Shown here: piece after piece, positions 1-6,475 of the stretch
Position numbering within the stretch: the first letter of the stretch is position 1
Layout of the letters: each line of letters starts with the position of its first letter
Assembly: GCA_003598975.1 (NCBI GenBank)
Contig: QZIJ01000056.1
Span: forward strand, 1-48,800
From: Anaerolineaceae bacterium
GTDB lineage: Bacteria; Chloroflexota; Anaerolineae; Anaerolineales; Villigracilaceae
Direction of reading: 5' to 3'
Length of the DNA: 48,800 bases
Made by a program: the position numbers and the translations under genes
The notes under the pieces: model-generated
What the model was told of the DNA's origin: nothing
What the model saw: the letters and a program-made list of their open reading frames with translations, nothing else
The model's database searches: none

Positions 1-37
1 CATTCGTTTCGCAAATTGGCAATTTGCGCTACATGCC

Positions 38-802
38 ATGATTCGACTCCAGACCCTAGCCTTCAGTTACCCACACACGCCTCCCATCTTCCAGAATTTC
101 AACTGGGATGTTCGACGCGGCGAGACGTGGACGGTGCTCGGTCCCTCGGGGTGCGGCAAAACCAGCCTGCTCTATTTGCTGGCGGGACTGCTCCAACCAA
201 TCAGTGGCGAGGTGCTCATCGAGGGCCAGTCGCTGACGCGTCCGCGCCCGCGCACGGGACTTATCCTGCAAGATTACGGACTGCTCCCGTGGGCGACGGT
301 CCGCGACAACGCCGAGTTGGGTTTGCGCGTCCGCGACTTCTACGGCCCCGACGGGACTCACGCCCCGCGCGACCACCAGTCCGCGGACGCGACTCCCTGG
401 CTGGCGCGTCTCGGCCTCGCGGAACACGCCGACAAATTCCCCGCGCAACTTTCGGGCGGACAACGTCAACGCGCCGCCATCGCCCGCACCCTCGCCCTCG
501 AACCCGACCTGCTCCTGATGGATGAACCATTCTCGTCCCTCGACGCCATCACGCGCGAAGACCTGCAAAACCTGACCCTTTCTTTGTGCGCCGAACAAAA
601 CCTGACGCTGGTGGTGGTCACGCACGCCATCGAGGAGGCCGTCGCGCTTGGGCGAAAGATCCTCCTGCTCGGCGCCGCGCCGAATTCGATGGCGCGCGTT
701 TTTGACAACCCGAACGCGGGCATGAGCAATCATCGCAACAGCGATGAGTATAGCGAGTTGTGCGTCACATTGCGGGCGGAGATGCAACGTGAAACGGCGT
801 GA
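38..802 (+). CDS. NitT/TauT-family ABC transporter ATP-binding protein
   Basis: Cytoplasmic ATPase that would power an importer for a small anion such as nitrate, sulfonate or taurine, or for a related nutrient. The 254-residue protein shows Walker A at residues 35-42 (GPSGCGKT), the signature LSGGQ at 138-142, Walker B at 157-163 (DLLLMDE), the D-loop SSLD and a switch His in VVTHAIEEA. QDYGLLPW is the Q-loop segment typical of the SsuB/TauB group. A short Gly/Pro/His-rich insertion lies at about 101-120. The permease gene overlaps its 3' end. The substrate-binding protein is not in the window and may lie to the left. Substrate cannot be read from the ATPase. A second ATG at 33 is out of frame. 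Confidence 0.93.
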   Translation: MIRLQTLAFSYPHTPPIFQNFNWDVRRGETWTVLGPSGCGKTSLLYLLAGLLQPISGEVLIEGQSLTRPRPRTGLILQDYGLLPWATVRDNAELGLRVRDFYGPDGTHAPRDHQSADATPWLARLGLAEHADKFPAQLSGGQRQRAAIARTLALEPDLLLMDEPFSSLDAITREDLQNLTLSLCAEQNLTLVVVTHAIEEAVALGRKILLLGAAPNSMARVFDNPNAGMSNHRNSDEYSELCVTLRAEMQRETA

Positions 803-1529
803 CGTGCTCTTTGCTTCACTCGGACTCGTCATCGTCTGGCAGGTTACAGCGATAATCGTGAACCGTCCCATTTTGCCCGCGCCGTGGGTAGTGGTCGTGG
901 TTTTCTTCAAGGAGTTGGGGAAGGGTCTCCTTCTTCACTTCGGGTGCAGCCTGTGGCGCGTCACAGTGGGGACAACCCTGTCTGTGCTGGCCGCCGCGCC
1001 TGTGGGACTCGCCATCGGCGGGTCGAAGACGTGGAATCGAATCCTGTCCCCTGTAATTTATCTGCTGTATCCCATTCCGAAAGTGGTGCTGGTCCCGATT
1101 GTGTTTTTGTTTTTAGGAATTGGCGACACGGCCAAGATCGCCATCATCTTTCTGATTTTGTTTTTCCAGATCGTGGTGCTGGTCCGCGACCAGGCCGCGA
1201 ATATTCCCCCGCAATTGATCCAAAGCCTGCGCAGTCTCGGCGCAGGACGGCGCGCCCTTTTCCGTTTCGTCTACTTCCCCGCCAGCCTGCCCGCCATCCT
1301 GACCGCCCTGCGACAATCTATTGGGACAGCGGTGGCAGTGCTGTACGTGACCGAATTATTCGCCACCAAATACGGACTCGGCTATTACATCTACTACAAC
1401 GGCAGTACCCTGCTCAATTATCCCGCCATGTACGCGGGTGTGATCGCGATGAGTTTGCTTGGGCTTGGAATGTACTTTGCGGTGGATTGGATGGAACGAA
1501 AATTATGCAGGTGGAAGTTTGTGAGTTAG
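789..1529 (+). CDS. NitT/TauT-family ABC transporter permease
   Basis: Membrane component paired with the upstream ATPase. The frame is open from 744, but a GTG at 789 preceded by a GGCGGAG-type ribosome site gives a 246-residue protein of normal length, overlaps the ATPase stop by 14 bases and removes an implausible Cys-rich N-terminus. About six hydrophobic segments are visible. The cytoplasmic EAA-like loop (SLGAGRRALFRFVYFPASLP) is the expected ATPase contact. SsuC/TauC-like. The overlap implies translational coupling. Confidence 0.9.
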   Translation: MKRRDVLFASLGLVIVWQVTAIIVNRPILPAPWVVVVVFFKELGKGLLLHFGCSLWRVTVGTTLSVLAAAPVGLAIGGSKTWNRILSPVIYLLYPIPKVVLVPIVFLFLGIGDTAKIAIIFLILFFQIVVLVRDQAANIPPQLIQSLRSLGAGRRALFRFVYFPASLPAILTALRQSIGTAVAVLYVTELFATKYGLGYYIYYNGSTLLNYPAMYAGVIAMSLLGLGMYFAVDWMERKLCRWKFVS

Positions 1530-1605
1530 TTTGGTAGTTCAATAGTTCGGTAGTTGGCAGAAGAAACTACAAAAACTGCGTAACTACAAAACTACATAAC
1601 TGAGA
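1527..1605. repeat. Imperfect short repeat of GTTTGGTAGTT-like units
   Basis: Directly after the permease stop, the intergenic DNA consists of degenerate copies of AGTTTGGTAGTT followed by AACTACAAAACTAC-like units, so the two halves are roughly inverted. A related stretch in the opposite orientation lies in frame inside the molybdenum hydroxylase gene at about 16063-16110. Confidence 0.55.
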
Positions 1606-2492
1606 AACATCCCTGCCCAAAACAACAAACTAAACAACAATGCGATCTTCCCCGTCCCTGCGAGCGCGGCGTTGAGCGGACGTCCATTCTGCGTGGCAAC
1701 CACGCGCCAGGTTTTCCACGCCAGCGGAATCGAGAACCAGGCCAGCATTGACCATGCGGGGACTATTTTCGTCACAACCAGCGCGGGCAAAATCAAATAA
1801 GCAGTAACCATGCACATTGCATACTCAACGCGCGTCCCGCGTTCGCCAAGCCGCACAGCCAGCGTGCGCTTGCCTGCCTGTTTGTCACTTTCGATGTCGC
1901 GCAAATTATTGACGACCAAAATCGCGGTGATGATGAGTCCCACAGGCACAGACATCCACCACGCCGCGACGCTGACCGTACCGACCTGCACGAAATACGT
2001 CCCTGTCACGGCCGCGACGCCGAAAAAGATGAAAACGAAAATATCGCCGAGGCCGTAATAGCCCAGCGGAAACGGTCCGCCCGTGTAGGCAATCGCGGAG
2101 AGAATCGCGGCCAGCCCAATCGCGACCACCACCCAGCCGCGCAGGAAGGTGAGGTAGAGTCCGCACAGCGCCGCCAGCCCGAAGATGACCCACATCCCAA
2201 ACTTCACCTGCGCGGGCGTCAGCAGTCCCGCCTGAGTCACGCGCAGGGGTCCCTGCCGCTCGGACGTGTCCGCGCCGCGCTCAAAGTCGAACACATCGTT
2301 CGCCACATTACTTCCGATTTGCAAAAGAAGCGCAACCACCAGCGCGGCCAGCGCGGGCAAAGGTTGAAACGAACCATCGCGCCAAGCGAGGGCACAGCCC
2401 ATCACCACACCAGAGGCTGCGGCAGGCAGGGTCTTCGGTCGAATCGCCAGCCACCAGATTTGAAAGAGAGAAAAATTTCCATGAAGGGACAT
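1584..2492 (-). CDS. menA: 1,4-dihydroxy-2-naphthoate polyprenyltransferase
   Basis: Integral membrane UbiA-superfamily prenyltransferase that joins 1,4-dihydroxy-2-naphthoate to a polyprenyl chain, giving demethylmenaquinone. The 302 residues begin with the MenA-typical RPKTLPAAASGV (18-29). The first Asp-rich prenyl-diphosphate site is at 62-75 (N..NDVFDFERGAD). The second is NNLRDIESDKQAGKRTLA at about 196-213. Eight to nine hydrophobic helices fit the family. It starts 7 bases after the stop of the upstream minus-strand membrane protein gene, so the two are probably co-transcribed. menG/ubiE, the next pathway step, is divergent 2 kb away. Confidence 0.93.
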   Translation of the reverse strand: MSLHGNFSLFQIWWLAIRPKTLPAAASGVVMGCALAWRDGSFQPLPALAALVVALLLQIGSNVANDVFDFERGADTSERQGPLRVTQAGLLTPAQVKFGMWVIFGLAALCGLYLTFLRGWVVVAIGLAAILSAIAYTGGPFPLGYYGLGDIFVFIFFGVAAVTGTYFVQVGTVSVAAWWMSVPVGLIITAILVVNNLRDIESDKQAGKRTLAVRLGERGTRVEYAMCMVTAYLILPALVVTKIVPAWSMLAWFSIPLAWKTWRVVATQNGRPLNAALAGTGKIALLFSLLFWAGMFLSYVVL

Positions 2493-2499
2493 GATAATT

Positions 2500-4482
2500 T
2501 CACCGATCGCAGTTTAAAGATTGAATGACTTCACGGATTTGTGTTTCCAGTCCCATCCGATCCGCTTCCCGGATGTACCGCCAGACTGCACATACGCCGC
2601 GTTGAATTTTTGCTCCCGAAGCAAGCGCGTCAACAGAAAGCCGCCGGGCGGTTTGTAAATCACCAGTCAATGCATAGGCTTCGATAAATACCAACCATTC
2701 GTTTTCATCCTGTGGATGAAAACCCAGGGAAATAGCCTCATTTCCAAGCGAAACAACCTTCTGACAATCGCCCTGTTGCTGGGCCAGTTCCGCCTTCGCA
2801 TGATAATAACACCACTGGTGGGCAGGCTCTGGAAAGTACACAGGCCTAGCAGGCGAAGCAGGTTGAAGAATGATGCGGGAAAGATCAGACGATGGAATGG
2901 CATCCGGTAAACGGGCGGGCAGGCCGGCATAAGTCTGCATATCCACGCGTGAAGAATCCAACACGCGCAGACACCCATTGGCAGGCATGTAAATTACCAC
3001 AACGTTGGATGTGGAACTGCGAAAATGTACCGTACGATACAAATACGAGATTTCTGTACCTGGCTCTAGGTTTGGCAAGGTGGGGCCGCCCAGCCGCTTT
3101 TCTGTATAAAGAAGCATGAACGGAAGGTCTGAGCGCGTATAGTCGGGGGCATACATCCAATTGATCGGCGCAGTGAATGATAGATCGGTCTCATATTCAA
3201 CTGGCAATTCGTTTGTAAGCAGAACAGTGCCGGGTTCCAATCCCGGCATGCGCCATACCATTTGCCAGTAAATTTCCGCCTGTTTTTCCCAGTCGCGGCG
3301 AAAGATATTGGCATTGAAAAATTGTTGACCAATGCCAAACGCAACCAGGATTGCAATGACGAGAAGTTTCGTTCGCTGATTCTTGATCAAAGCCTCGATC
3401 AATCCTGCCGCAAACAAGCTTCCCCCGATCATCATGGAAATCATTAACCTGTCATACCCTGTCTGCAATTTTATGGGCAGGTCTGCAACAAGGGAGGGCA
3501 GTCTGCCTAATAAAATCCCGGCAATACCAAGGATCGTTAGAGAAACAAAAACTGGTCTCTCTACGTGTTCATCTGTTTGTTCGAAACGAAACAGATAACG
3601 TGCAAGAAACATGAACGAGATTGCGATTAACCCCAACGTAAAAAGGGAGACGGGTGAAGGCAGAGATGAAAATGATAAGACCAGAACCTGAACCCAGATA
3701 TAAACCCCGGCTTTCCAGAGCGCGTCCAGTACCTGGCCGAACAGGTATCCAGGTGGAAGTTGGGAAACAACCACGCCGTAAGAATCATAGGAACCAAACG
3801 CATAATAATAAAACAGCCATACGGCATTAAGAATCCAGACCAAAAAATAAGGCGCCCACGCGCGGAAAGCCTTTCCAAAGCGCAGAACCATGTTGCCCCG
3901 GAAATGGAAAAATAAAAACATGAAACGCAACCCCTCCAGAGCGAAGAAATACTCGGTGGGAAAAATCCCGCAAATTTGCAGAAGCACCGCGATGGCAATG
4001 AATGGAACAGGATTTTGGACGCGTAATGCCTTGAATGTGAAACCAAAGGAAAGCAGATAAAAAATGAAGGGAATCAGTTCCTGATTAATGTGTGTCAACG
4101 CCACCCAGTGCTGGCTGTAACCGGGGAAAACAAGCATGAACAGCGCAAGAGTCAAAACAAGGCGATGCTGATTGGGAAATATCTGCTTGAAACTCCACCA
4201 GGCCGTCAAACCAATGATAAACCGAATGACCAGCGCAAAAATCTGCCAATACACAGGAATTGGAGGGATGAGGCTGGTGGTGACAAAGAAGATCGGACCG
4301 AGAAAAGGTCGGAACGGCAGGAAGGCCGATACGAACTCGGCCGGGCCAAGAAATTCCGCAATCCAGGCAAAAGGCCAGTCATCCCAATAAAAACCTGTCC
4401 ACGGCAGAAGCAATCCGTAGGCTACAAGTGTGATGATTGCAAAAAGCAAAATGCGGCGAAAACGCGATACCAGCAAAAACAT
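2500..4482 (-). CDS. Large polytopic membrane protein with soluble C-terminal region
   Basis: Not recognised by name. About 660 residues. The N-terminal two thirds hold roughly ten hydrophobic segments with long loops, in the general style of GT-C glycosyltransferase-like membrane proteins. The last ~130 residues are hydrophilic and helical (for example HAKAELAQQQGDCQKVV and EAYALTGDLQTARRL), resembling TPR repeats. The frame is open to an ATG at 4497, but that start would overlap a TATAAT hexamer on the same strand. The ATG at 4482 (MFLLVSRFRR) lies 6 bases after the hexamer and fits a leaderless start. No catalytic motif is certain. Upstream of and probably co-transcribed with menA. Confidence 0.75.
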   Translation of the reverse strand: MFLLVSRFRRILLFAIITLVAYGLLLPWTGFYWDDWPFAWIAEFLGPAEFVSAFLPFRPFLGPIFFVTTSLIPPIPVYWQIFALVIRFIIGLTAWWSFKQIFPNQHRLVLTLALFMLVFPGYSQHWVALTHINQELIPFIFYLLSFGFTFKALRVQNPVPFIAIAVLLQICGIFPTEYFFALEGLRFMFLFFHFRGNMVLRFGKAFRAWAPYFLVWILNAVWLFYYYAFGSYDSYGVVVSQLPPGYLFGQVLDALWKAGVYIWVQVLVLSFSSLPSPVSLFTLGLIAISFMFLARYLFRFEQTDEHVERPVFVSLTILGIAGILLGRLPSLVADLPIKLQTGYDRLMISMMIGGSLFAAGLIEALIKNQRTKLLVIAILVAFGIGQQFFNANIFRRDWEKQAEIYWQMVWRMPGLEPGTVLLTNELPVEYETDLSFTAPINWMYAPDYTRSDLPFMLLYTEKRLGGPTLPNLEPGTEISYLYRTVHFRSSTSNVVVIYMPANGCLRVLDSSRVDMQTYAGLPARLPDAIPSSDLSRIILQPASPARPVYFPEPAHQWCYYHAKAELAQQQGDCQKVVSLGNEAISLGFHPQDENEWLVFIEAYALTGDLQTARRLSVDALASGAKIQRGVCAVWRYIREADRMGLETQIREVIQSLNCDR

Positions 4483-4488
4483 TCTCAG

Positions 4489-4494
4489 ATTATA
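4489..4494 (-). promoter_or_regulatory. -10 hexamer for the membrane protein-menA unit
   Basis: TATAAT on the minus strand, 6 bases before the ATG at 4482. No convincing -35 hexamer and no Shine-Dalgarno sequence are seen. The position predicts a transcript starting at or next to the start codon. Confidence 0.5.
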
Positions 4495-4570
4495 CATTCA
4501 TGGTGGGAACATGCGCTTATAATAGCTCTTTTGTAGGATAAGTCTGCAAACTTGTCCACCTGGAGACCTC

Positions 4571-5263
4571 ATGACCCAATTGACAGGACACGAGCGCGCC
4601 GCCTATGTGCAAAACATGTTCACGCGCATCGCCAAACGCTACGATCTGATGAACCGCCTGATAACGGGATTTCAAGACGTGCGCTGGCGACGGCGGGTGA
4701 TTCGACTGGCTGACCTGAAACCCGCATCGCGCCTTCTGGACCTCGGGGCGGGGACGGGCGATTTGGCGCGTGAGGCCCTTCGACAGCAACCCGCGGCACG
4801 CGTCACCGCCGCGGACTTCACCCTCGAAATGATGCGCGTCGGACAGCGCCGCGGCCCACTCGATTTTTCCGCGGCGGACGCGTTGCGCCTCCCGTTCGCG
4901 AACGTGTCCTTCGACGCGGCCGTCTCGGGGTTCCTGATGCGAAACGTGATAGACATCCACAAAGCGCTGGAGGAGCAGTTCCGCGTCCTCAAACGCGGCG
5001 GACGGATCGTCATCCTCGACACGACGCGCCCGAAGAAAAACATCCTTTCGCCGTTCATCTGGATTCACATGCATTTCATCATCCCCACACTCGGACGAAT
5101 CATCTCTGGCGAGCGCGACGCGTACAAGTATCTGCCCGACACCACCGAAAATTTCGTCACCGCCGAAAAAATGGCCGCATTGATGGCCTCGGTGGGCTTC
5201 CAAGAAATCGGCTGCCAGCGCCTGATGTTTGGCACGATTGCCATCCACTGGGCGGAAAAATAG
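4571..5263 (+). CDS. ubiE: Demethylmenaquinone methyltransferase (UbiE/MenG family)
   Basis: SAM-dependent C-methyltransferase that makes menaquinone from demethylmenaquinone, the last step of the pathway. The 230-residue protein has the family N-terminus with FTRIAKRYDLMN (17-28), the SAM-binding loop LDLGAGTGD at 56-64, the acidic/DFT motif ADFTLEMM, and the UbiE signatures SGFLMRNVID and RVLKRGGRIVILD. TTENFVTAEKMAALM near the C-terminus is also characteristic. The ribosome site GGAG lies 6-8 bases before the ATG. Because menA is nearby, the menaquinone (MenG) role is more likely than ubiquinone. Confidence 0.95.
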   Translation: MTQLTGHERAAYVQNMFTRIAKRYDLMNRLITGFQDVRWRRRVIRLADLKPASRLLDLGAGTGDLAREALRQQPAARVTAADFTLEMMRVGQRRGPLDFSAADALRLPFANVSFDAAVSGFLMRNVIDIHKALEEQFRVLKRGGRIVILDTTRPKKNILSPFIWIHMHFIIPTLGRIISGERDAYKYLPDTTENFVTAEKMAALMASVGFQEIGCQRLMFGTIAIHWAEK

Positions 5264-5302
5264 TTTCGTGAATGCGACGCACCCTCAAAGAAGGACTCAT
5301 CC

Positions 5303-5770
5303 ATGAAAACCAAACAACCGAATTCCCGTCAATGCTTCGTGTGCGGACTCGAAAACCCCATCGGTTTGCACATGCACTTCTACGAAACCGCGCCCGATGA
5401 AGTGACCGCCGAGTACACGGCGCCTGAAAGTTATCAGGGCTATCCAGGCATTTTGCACGGAGGCATTACCGCCGCCATCCTGGACGAAGCCACAGGCCGC
5501 GCCTTCATGGGCAGCAACCCGAAGACATCGAATTTCATGTACACCGCTGAATTGAAGGTGAAATACAAAAAGAAAGTGCCAGTGGGACAGCCGCTCAAAA
5601 TCGTGGGCAAACGCGGCAAACGCATGCGCTGGACAGCCGAAGCGACTGGAGCAATTTACGACGCGCACGGAACCCTGCTGGCCGAAGCCTCCGCCATCCT
5701 CGTGGATTTGCCCGAACAACTCCCCGCCGAAGATTTAGAACGGCTCGGCTGGAAGGTTTATCCAGATTAA
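5303..5770 (+). CDS. PaaI-like hotdog-fold thioesterase
   Basis: 155-residue protein of the 4HBT/PaaI hotdog superfamily, which usually hydrolyses acyl-CoA or aryl-CoA thioesters in the cytoplasm. The core motif is HGGITAAILDEATGRAF (52-68), with the catalytic acidic position at D61/E62. The N-terminus carries the pair C11 and C14 in CFVCGLENPIGL, common in this subgroup. It follows ubiE by 39 bases on the same strand. A link to menaquinone synthesis through DHNA-CoA hydrolysis is possible, but nothing in the sequence proves the substrate. Confidence 0.85.
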   Translation: MKTKQPNSRQCFVCGLENPIGLHMHFYETAPDEVTAEYTAPESYQGYPGILHGGITAAILDEATGRAFMGSNPKTSNFMYTAELKVKYKKKVPVGQPLKIVGKRGKRMRWTAEATGAIYDAHGTLLAEASAILVDLPEQLPAEDLERLGWKVYPD

Positions 5771-5773
5771 TCC

Positions 5774-5833
5774 GTAGGGGTGACCCGTCAGGATGAGCAG
5801 GGCGCCTGACAAACAATGGCGGGTCACCCCTAC
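5774..5833. repeat. 60-bp palindromic element (GTAGGGGTGACCCG arms)
   Basis: A perfect 14-base inverted repeat (GTAGGGGTGACCCG at 5774-5787 and its complement at 5820-5833) encloses a second pair, GTCAGG and CCTGAC. It would fold into a long hairpin after the thioesterase gene. The arms resemble dispersed palindromes seen in other bacterial genomes. There is no T-tract, so it is not a standard terminator. Confidence 0.85.
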
Positions 5834-5914
5834 TTCAATATTTCCCTGTTACGTTTCTCCCGCCTCCTGCAACATATTACTGTGCGCACACAACAGGAGG
5901 CCCGCCTGCCTCTC

Positions 5915-6475
5915 ATGCCCCAAACCATCGAACCCACCCCAGATGAACAACTGGCGCAACAGGCGCACATCAACAAAAACGCCTTCGCCGAGTTGTATCA
6001 CCGCCACGTGACGCGCGTCTATCGCTATCATTTGGCGCGCACGGGCAACATTCACGACGCGGAAGACCTAACCTCGCAAACCTTTCTGGCCGCGCTGGAG
6101 GGCATCCGCTCGTTTCGCGGGGATGGTTCCTTCGCGGCGTGGTTGATGGGAATCGCTTCCAGACGCCGCGCCCTCCTTTTTCGCGGACGCAGGCCCGAGG
6201 TCCCGATTGAGGCGGCGCTTCACGTCCCGACCTCGGAGGCGTCTCCCGAAACTAACGCGTCGAATCGCCTGCAAATGGAATCCGTCTCCCGCGCGCTGAG
6301 ACAAATCTCCCGCGACCGCGCCGAGGCGATCCTGCTGTGCCTCATCAGCGGCCTGACGTGCGCCGAGGCGGCCAAGTCCATGCAAAAAAGTGAAGCCGCC
6401 GTGAAAATGTTGCTCTCGCGCGGACTGCGTGATCTGCGCGAACGGACCTCCCTTGCATTGGAGGTGGAAAAATGA
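5915..6475 (+). CDS. ECF-type RNA polymerase sigma factor
   Basis: Sigma-70 family extracytoplasmic-function factor of 186 residues if started at the ATG at 5915. Region 2 is seen in YHRHVTRVYRYHLARTG, then HDAEDLTSQTFLAAL, then FAAWLMGIA. Region 4 is the C-terminal helix-turn-helix LTCAEAAKSMQKSEAAVKM followed by LLSRGLRDLRE. The frame is open from 5816, but that ATG lies inside the 5774-5833 palindrome. AGGAGG at 5895-5900 is 14 bases before 5915, rather far, so the start is not certain. The stop overlaps the next ATG by 4 bases. The downstream membrane protein is its likely regulator. Confidence 0.88.
   Translation: MPQTIEPTPDEQLAQQAHINKNAFAELYHRHVTRVYRYHLARTGNIHDAEDLTSQTFLAALEGIRSFRGDGSFAAWLMGIASRRRALLFRGRRPEVPIEAALHVPTSEASPETNASNRLQMESVSRALRQISRDRAEAILLCLISGLTCAEAAKSMQKSEAAVKMLLSRGLRDLRERTSLALEVEK

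Noticed and set aside
16-525. Plus-strand frame overlapping the first ATPase gene
   Set aside because: Arg/Pro-rich out-of-frame translation; the ATPase frame has all Walker motifs.
5774-5833. Terminator for the thioesterase gene
   Set aside because: Long palindrome without T-run and with the look of a dispersed element, so listed as a repeat.
5816-5914. Upstream start for the sigma factor at ATG 5816
   Set aside because: The ATG lies inside a palindromic repeat with no ribosome site, and the added 33 residues do not resemble sigma factors.
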